Positions 42,617-47,535 of a stretch of 47,535 bases of DNA are shown here, piece by piece. The translations under genes and the position numbers were made by a program. How positions within the stretch are numbered: the first letter of the stretch is position 1; each line of letters begins with the position of its first letter. The DNA is from Theodoxus fluviatilis (Eukaryota > Mollusca > Gastropoda > Cycloneritida > Neritidae). Location of the stretch: contig JAWQFJ010029036.1 of NCBI GenBank assembly GCA_034096865.1, positions 1 through 47,535 of the forward strand. Reading direction: 5' to 3'. The notes under the pieces are model-generated. The model was not told the DNA's origin. It did not search any database and was given only the letters and a program-made list of their open reading frames with translations.

Positions 42617-42637
42617 CTGCAAAGAAAAAGTTGCAAA

Positions 42638-42735
42638 AGTGGCAAGAAACTCCCAACAGAGCGAGGCAACAGATGGTCTTCAGAGGAAGAGCCCCCGTCA
42701 ACAAGTGTTTCGGCCCTTTAAACTTCCTGACACTC
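42638..42735 (+). repeat. ~95-bp dispersed repeat (second copy)
   Basis: Matches 14690-14785 almost base for base; it begins just 22 bases upstream (in gene direction) of the second CMPK2 terminal exon. Confidence 0.85.
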
Positions 42736-43749
42736 TCGGGGGGAGGGCCACACCTGGTTATGGCTCCAGGTGCCCGTCTGCTGCCTTCATCTCTTTGCAC
42801 GCCTTGCGTGCATCATGGGGTAGAAACTGCCTGCTTCCGCTACTGTTGGACAGTAGGGCTCACGTCTCTGGTGTTTGGCTGATCCAGATCCAGCACGATG
42901 CCTTCTCTGCCAACTCTGCCCAAGTTCGCCCAAATTAGAGATAAATTGCACTACAATATGTAACATATTCGATCTTGCATCATGGAACGAGTTGCAATGT
43001 TCCTCAAGCAAACTCAAGCCACAGCCTACCTCAGTGAGTAGGTTGCAGATTATGAGATCTTCATAAAACTTAAGCCAAAAGAAAAAATGGTTGTGATTAA
43101 GAACATGGCTAGAAAAAAATTGGATCTGTAGGTCCGCCTGAACTTTATATTAAACTCACTTGAGCCATTGCTAAAGTAAGGGGACTGTTCTCCAGAATCA
43201 TAGATTTTTCGTGAATTTAAAAAACCCTAACAAAAATACAAAGGCATAAGATGATATTATTGATAAGATAAACCATATATCAAATTAAAGAACTTTATTT
43301 ACTCTTTAAATACAGAGAGTGATATACATAATTAAATATACATATCATGAATTACACACCATAGACTTGAGGGTGTATATGTAACCGAGTGTGAAACTCG
43401 CTACAAAATAAGCCAGTCTGTCCCCCCCTTTCTCTAGACCACTGAAGCTAGCTGCGCTTTAACTGACTGCATCCCCCACTACCCCTCGTGTGTAATCAGA
43501 CCTGACCCTTGACGTTCGACTGAGCCTGCTGCGTGTTATCCCGGTACTTCGCAATGCGGTAGCAGAAACACAAAGTAAGAGGGAAAACACTTTATCGCCT
43601 TTTCTTGTTTGATTGTATTGCCATTTATTGCTCGTGCTTTGCGCAGGTCCTCCAGATTTGTTTCATCGGACATTACATAATCAGTATGTGCGACGTCAGA
43701 TTTGGACGGCGGCAGACCTTCAACTAAGTTACAGCACGCGGCAACTTCC

Positions 43750-44190
43750 TTTCACCCAGTTATAAGGTTTAGGTAAATGTCTGAAAGCACTGAAAACCTG
43801 CGGCAGCAACACAGAGTGCTCCTCACCCAGTCCCCATCGCCATCATCATCCCCAGCAGGGAACTGGCGAGAACATTGCCCTCTTACTGCACTGCTGGGGC
43901 TTGCACAAGACGGACAAAGTTCTGCTTGCGAAACACCACTTGTGCTTGGTTGGGGTGATCTTGACACGTCGTGTCAGCCACGCTTTCTTTGTCGCTCTCA
44001 CTCCAATCTCCAAGCTGATCATCAGCATTTTCCATCGTTTCTTCATCACTGATACCACTTTCATCATATTCTTCTTATGACAGGATCTGGATGACAGCCG
44101 CTTTGACATCAGAGCTGTCGGGTACAATGAGTTCCAGCGTCTCTGCTCTTGGCTCTCTCGCCAATTTGCCAAAATGTACACACAACGCAC
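43750..44190 (-). other. Coding-like fragment, unidentified
   Basis: One minus frame reads EPRAETLELIVPDSSDVKAA, a stop, then an acidic stretch (EEYDESGISDEETME, WSESDKESVAD) and RKQNFVRLVQAPAVQ before another stop. The composition looks protein-like but there are in-frame stops and no recognisable domain. Possibly an element-derived pseudogene. Confidence 0.3.
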
Positions 44191-44285
44191 AAACGTTAGG
44201 ATTCCAAAACATTAGGTCTAAAGAGCTGATGAAAGAAACTTAACCTCAAATGCAGAATCCTTCAATTATACAAGCAAAGAAGATA

Positions 44286-45142
44286 TATACTCACGGACAT
44301 AAGAAACGCGAAAAAGTTAGTCCGCCTTCGCCATATCCTAACACGTCCGTATGCTTCATCAATGCAAAATCTGCACTCATTTGTGAATACCACACGTCCC
44401 CACTGTTGCCTGTGCCAGTTGATTCTAGCCTGAGCTCACTGGAGACGAGCCTGGCGATGACGATGAGTCAGCACTGGTCCTGGAGCTGGACGACGGTTTA
44501 GTAGCCCGTTCTCCTTGAGGCGACGGCGCACTGTCCTGGTGCTGACTTGACGTTGGGCATTGCCTGGCAAGTTTGCTGATGTGGTAGTCGCCTTCAGGAA
44601 CTTTTCTTGCTGATGGCTTCTTAAAAGGTAGCGGTCTTGCCGAGGGGTCGTAGCTCGAGGCCTGCCTGACCGTGGTCAATCAGCAACCGTGCCAGTCGCC
44701 TGGAAACGGTGCTCTAGACGGTAGATAGTCAAGAGGTGAACATTGAATAGGTTTGCGACTCTTATGTGAGGAACACCAGCTTCCAAATGGTCAAGCACTC
44801 GGTTGGGTTCTTCTGCGCTAAGTCTTGGCATCGCTGCTGAGGACTGATGAAAAGGAAAGAGAAAATTTTCAGGCCTGCTTTTTATTGAGGTACAACCCCT
44901 AAACACTGCTACAGCAAGCAAATTTTGCTGCACAACTTGCAAGTGCCTCCCATGAGGCGATCACCATGCCACATTTGACCGTCCTTTGCCATGTAAACAG
45001 AATGATGTGCACAAAATGTGCACATTGTGCGGTAGTTAAGAGTGCAAATGCATAGGCACTGTACGCAAAATATCTCAAGATTGTATTAAAAATATTAAAA
45101 ATACACACTAACTTTTTTGCGTTTCTTATGTCCATGAGTATA
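44286..45142 (-). mobile_element. Internally truncated Tc1-like transposon
   Basis: Inverted termini of about 35 bases (44286-44320 and 45108-45142; tatactcacggacataag on the left) match with three or four mismatches and are bounded by TA, the Tc1/mariner target. The transposase begins inside and is cut off by the left terminus after the first catalytic motif, so about half the gene is missing. Confidence 0.85.
44290..44831 (-). pseudogene. Tc1-like transposase relic
   Basis: Starts MPRLSAEEPNRVLDHLEAGV at the ATG 44831, with a paired-like helix-turn-helix (VANLFNVHLLTIYRLEHRF), the GRPR linker (SGRPRATTPRQDRY) and TRTVRRRLKENGLLNRRPAP, then INWHRQQWGRVVFTNECRF. In-frame stops occur after ATGTVAD and within the ARLQ region. 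The position of the first catalytic Asp (normally FTDES) is Asn here. The second Asp and the Glu are deleted, so it is dead. Confidence 0.85.
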
Positions 45143-45897
45143 CCTCCCTTAGACCATTACAGATTGTGTGAGAAATTGTCAATCACATTGTGAGATACAT
45201 AGTGATACGATTCTGGCGAAAGTACGTCATCGTGATAAATCATGTAATACAACTTATCTTCACAGAGAAACAGATTCTTTTTTCAATACTTAAATAGTGG
45301 ATTCCCCTAGTGTTTATAAGCCAGGGAAGGTGGGACAGCACACAATACATTGATTACCATGGATTCCTTCCCTTTTCTTTCCTATTTTTTTGGTATTAAA
45401 AAAAGTTTTGGGTCATCAGAAAAGAACAGGGTCAGTCAGGTCACTGTAACCACGACTATATTTGTCTTTGGCCTTACTGGTGCACATGAAAAAAGTGTCT
45501 TAAGATTTAAGTAGATCTAGGACATAGAATTGTTTTTAAAAAAAACATTTTATTGAGAGTGGTGATAGTATTTTAAAATATTGAATATGCACTTGTTTGA
45601 GCTCTTGCAGGTGTTTTTTTTCTCTCCCCAGGAATTGCTGATTCCAAGTTTGCAAGATTCAATTCTGTGTAACTTTGCACAAAAACATTTGATTCAAGAA
45701 AACCTTTCACCATCTTAAAAACCATGAAATGATCTTTTGGAAGCATCATTAATTCAAAATCAACCAAGAGCACAATGCACTTCTTATTGTGGTGCCTGGT
45801 CACATGTGCGACAGTGCATAAGATACAAAGCTTAAGTTGGCAAACTAGTTTTTGAGTAAATGCTGAGAACAGTCAGCAACACATTGTGTTATGTAAC
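45143..45897. other. Unique AT-rich DNA, nothing recognised
   Basis: No exon or repeat identified beyond short homopolymer runs. Confidence 0.6.
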
Positions 45898-45982
45898 AGT
45901 CAGCCAGCCAGCCAGCCAACCCGCCCGCCCAGCCAGCCAGCCAGCCAGCCCAGCCAGCCAGCCAGCCAGCCACCCAGCCAGC

Positions 45983-46014
<32 letters not shown>

Positions 46015-46045
46015 CAGCCACCCAGCCCAGCCCAGGCCAGCCATG
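45898..46045 (+). repeat. (CAGC)n/(CAGCC)n microsatellite
   Basis: Mostly cagccagc repeats with caccc and cagccc interruptions. Frames across it (Ser-Gln-Pro-Ala or Trp-Leu-Ala-Gly repeats) are artefacts. Confidence 0.96.
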
Positions 46046-47290
46046 GCATCATAATGGACTGATTGCATAATCCACTCTGATGACCTCCACCCCCAGCCAC
46101 TTGTATGGACATGCAGAAACACACACACCCCTTCCATGAGTAGCGGGCTTGGCCCAGACCTGGCCATGTGGCTTATGCAGTAATGGTTAAGTGAAGATAT
46201 TTGATCACAGATCGGTACTCGACTTTCTCCATTTTCATTCAACCTATCAGATGTGAACTCGTCAAAAGAAAACAGAAAGTGTTAGGATCAAGAAACTTGG
46301 TCTGCAAGGTAAGAAAATATGACATATTACATGAAAAACAATTTGTTGGTATAATACAAGGTTGTCTAAGGCTCAAAACTTATCTGTCACCTCTCATAAG
46401 GCATAAAATGGAGGCATTTCTCTTTCCAAAGATGCAAAACGCTTAATAACAGGAGGAATTGTGACAAAGTTACAAGCAAGTGATCTGTTTACAGTTTATG
46501 ACTATGTATGGACAAAGTACTTATTTCTCTACAACATTTTCACTCCTGTTTCAGTAGGGTAATGTCTGATTTTTGCAGAATAAGCAAAGAAAATGACAAC
46601 AAAAACCCAATGTTATGGCATAACAAATGGATGAAGGATCCAAATCTATCAGATCTCAAATTTGACATGCATAACCTCTCTCACTGTATTTAGTTTATTT
46701 CTCAAAATGGGGTCAGGTAACTTCTGCCTCATTTAGCAGTAGACAGTCAATATGTGTCCAGCCACAACAAAACCAGATTTTGGGGGTGTTATGAGATGCA
46801 AGTATTTAATAAATCTTCAGTTTTTTCTGACTAATTTGTTTTTACTGTTTAGGCTCAAAATTGTAGAAATTATGCCTATTTGAAAATAGGAGTTGCTCCA
46901 GCAGCAATGTTCAGAAAATGGTCTCTATAGTCTTTACACACAGGTGCTACAGAGTTGAGGCAAGGCGATAAAATATTCATTTTCATGCATTTGCATGCAT
47001 TTTTCAGGCCAAGTATTTGAAAAGGTGAAAATCTAGTGTGCCTGGCATGCATTTCTGCAAAAACATATAAACGACCCAGATTGACCCCTGCATCAAGTAT
47101 TTTTGTGCATAGCACCAAATTGATATGTGTAAGTTAAGACTAGGTTCCTACTAGTGGGTCACATAATTATATGAAAAGAAAAAGGCTGAATGTACAAGGG
47201 TGAACTGATGTTCTCATAAATGCTATAATCCCTCCAAAGTTTTCACTCAAATCTGTTAGTGTTATTCATATTTTTGGTCCATTCCATTTA
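46046..47290. other. Unique AT-rich DNA, nothing recognised
   Basis: No gene, RNA gene or repeat family was identified. Confidence 0.55.
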
Positions 47291-47292
47291 AC

Positions 47293-47370
47293 TCATTCGC
47301 GGCGCGTAGCCTCATATGAGCCTACGCGCCGAACATAGTCGTTCGCGGCGCGTAGCCTCAATAGAGCCTA
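47293..47370. repeat. CpG-rich near-palindrome with tandem half-copies
   Basis: The sequence cggcgcgtagcctcat followed by atgagcctacgcgccg at 47300-47331 is a 32-base palindrome with one mismatched pair. The block ttcgcggcgcgtagcctca occurs again 43 bases later. Embedded in AT-rich DNA, so possibly the end of a transposable element running past the window. Confidence 0.7.
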
Positions 47371-47535
47371 CCACATTAGCATATTTTTGCCCGCTTACAA
47401 CAAGGAAAATATGGTATAGGGAACTAGTCTAGTCTTGAATTCGTCTCTGTACTATGGTTTGCCAGCTTTAGATCCACACACAGATCTTTCCCGGCCAGAC
47501 CATAAATTTTATCAGCAATGCACTATGAGGCGCGA

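Noticed and set aside
45889..46242. Trp/Leu/Ala/Gly-repeat frames
   Set aside because: Readings of the CAGCC microsatellite.

Overview
The window is metazoan nuclear DNA, most likely from an invertebrate and probably a mollusc. Supporting signs are a six-exon gene with GT-AG introns, many microsatellites, tRNA-derived SINE-like repeats, a Penelope-like element, a Tc1-like relic, non-LTR relics and two Ty3/gypsy-type LTR elements. The mollusc assignment is inference from the general look of the repeats. Most long open frames here are low-complexity artefacts.

The one complete host gene I can assemble is CMPK2 (UMP-CMP kinase 2, thymidylate-kinase fold) on the minus strand, 20375 to 11630. Its six exons have GT/AG boundaries, their phases all agree, and together they encode 471 residues. 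About 165 bases upstream of the start codon lies an ISRE/IRF-like motif. The last exon (11780-11630) is followed by about three degenerate, roughly 400-bp tandem copies of itself (10490-11590). A second, divergent but intact CMPK2 terminal exon lies at 42616-42493, so this is probably a small CMPK2 cluster. Intron 1 holds a 1.07-kb near-perfect palindrome whose arms both carry an exon-like 136-bp coding block.

Layout: 1-1660 unassigned; 1862-6590 a 56-bp minisatellite interrupted by a SINE-like insertion (11-bp target duplication) and by a deleted LTR retroelement (3688-5267); 6.6-10.5 kb intergenic DNA with short tandem repeats; 10.5-20.4 kb CMPK2; 21.39-22.56 kb an inverted-repeat Penelope-like insertion (two GIY-YIG endonuclease ends, 13-bp target duplication); 23.7-24.4 kb SINE-like copies and a non-LTR reverse transcriptase relic; 24.37-35.6 kb a 34-bp satellite split by an intact LTR retrotransposon (26402-32647, 5-bp target duplication) and by a small terminal-inverted-repeat element (32711-33391); 35.6-42.4 kb repeats, including a non-LTR C-terminal relic and a 32-bp minisatellite; 42.5 kb the second CMPK2 exon; 44.29-45.14 kb a Tc1-like relic; the remainder has no recognisable gene.

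The intact LTR element is the clearest unusual element. Its 1446-residue gag-pol frame has the order gag, protease, integrase, reverse transcriptase, RNase H, the Gmr1-type order, with integrase before reverse transcriptase. Its capsid region resembles the SCAN domain, which is known to descend from Gmr1-like gag. The CMPK2 story (nucleotide kinase, IRF-like upstream motif, paralogous terminal exon) points to a nucleotide-based antiviral locus. No viperin/RSAD2 partner is visible in the window.
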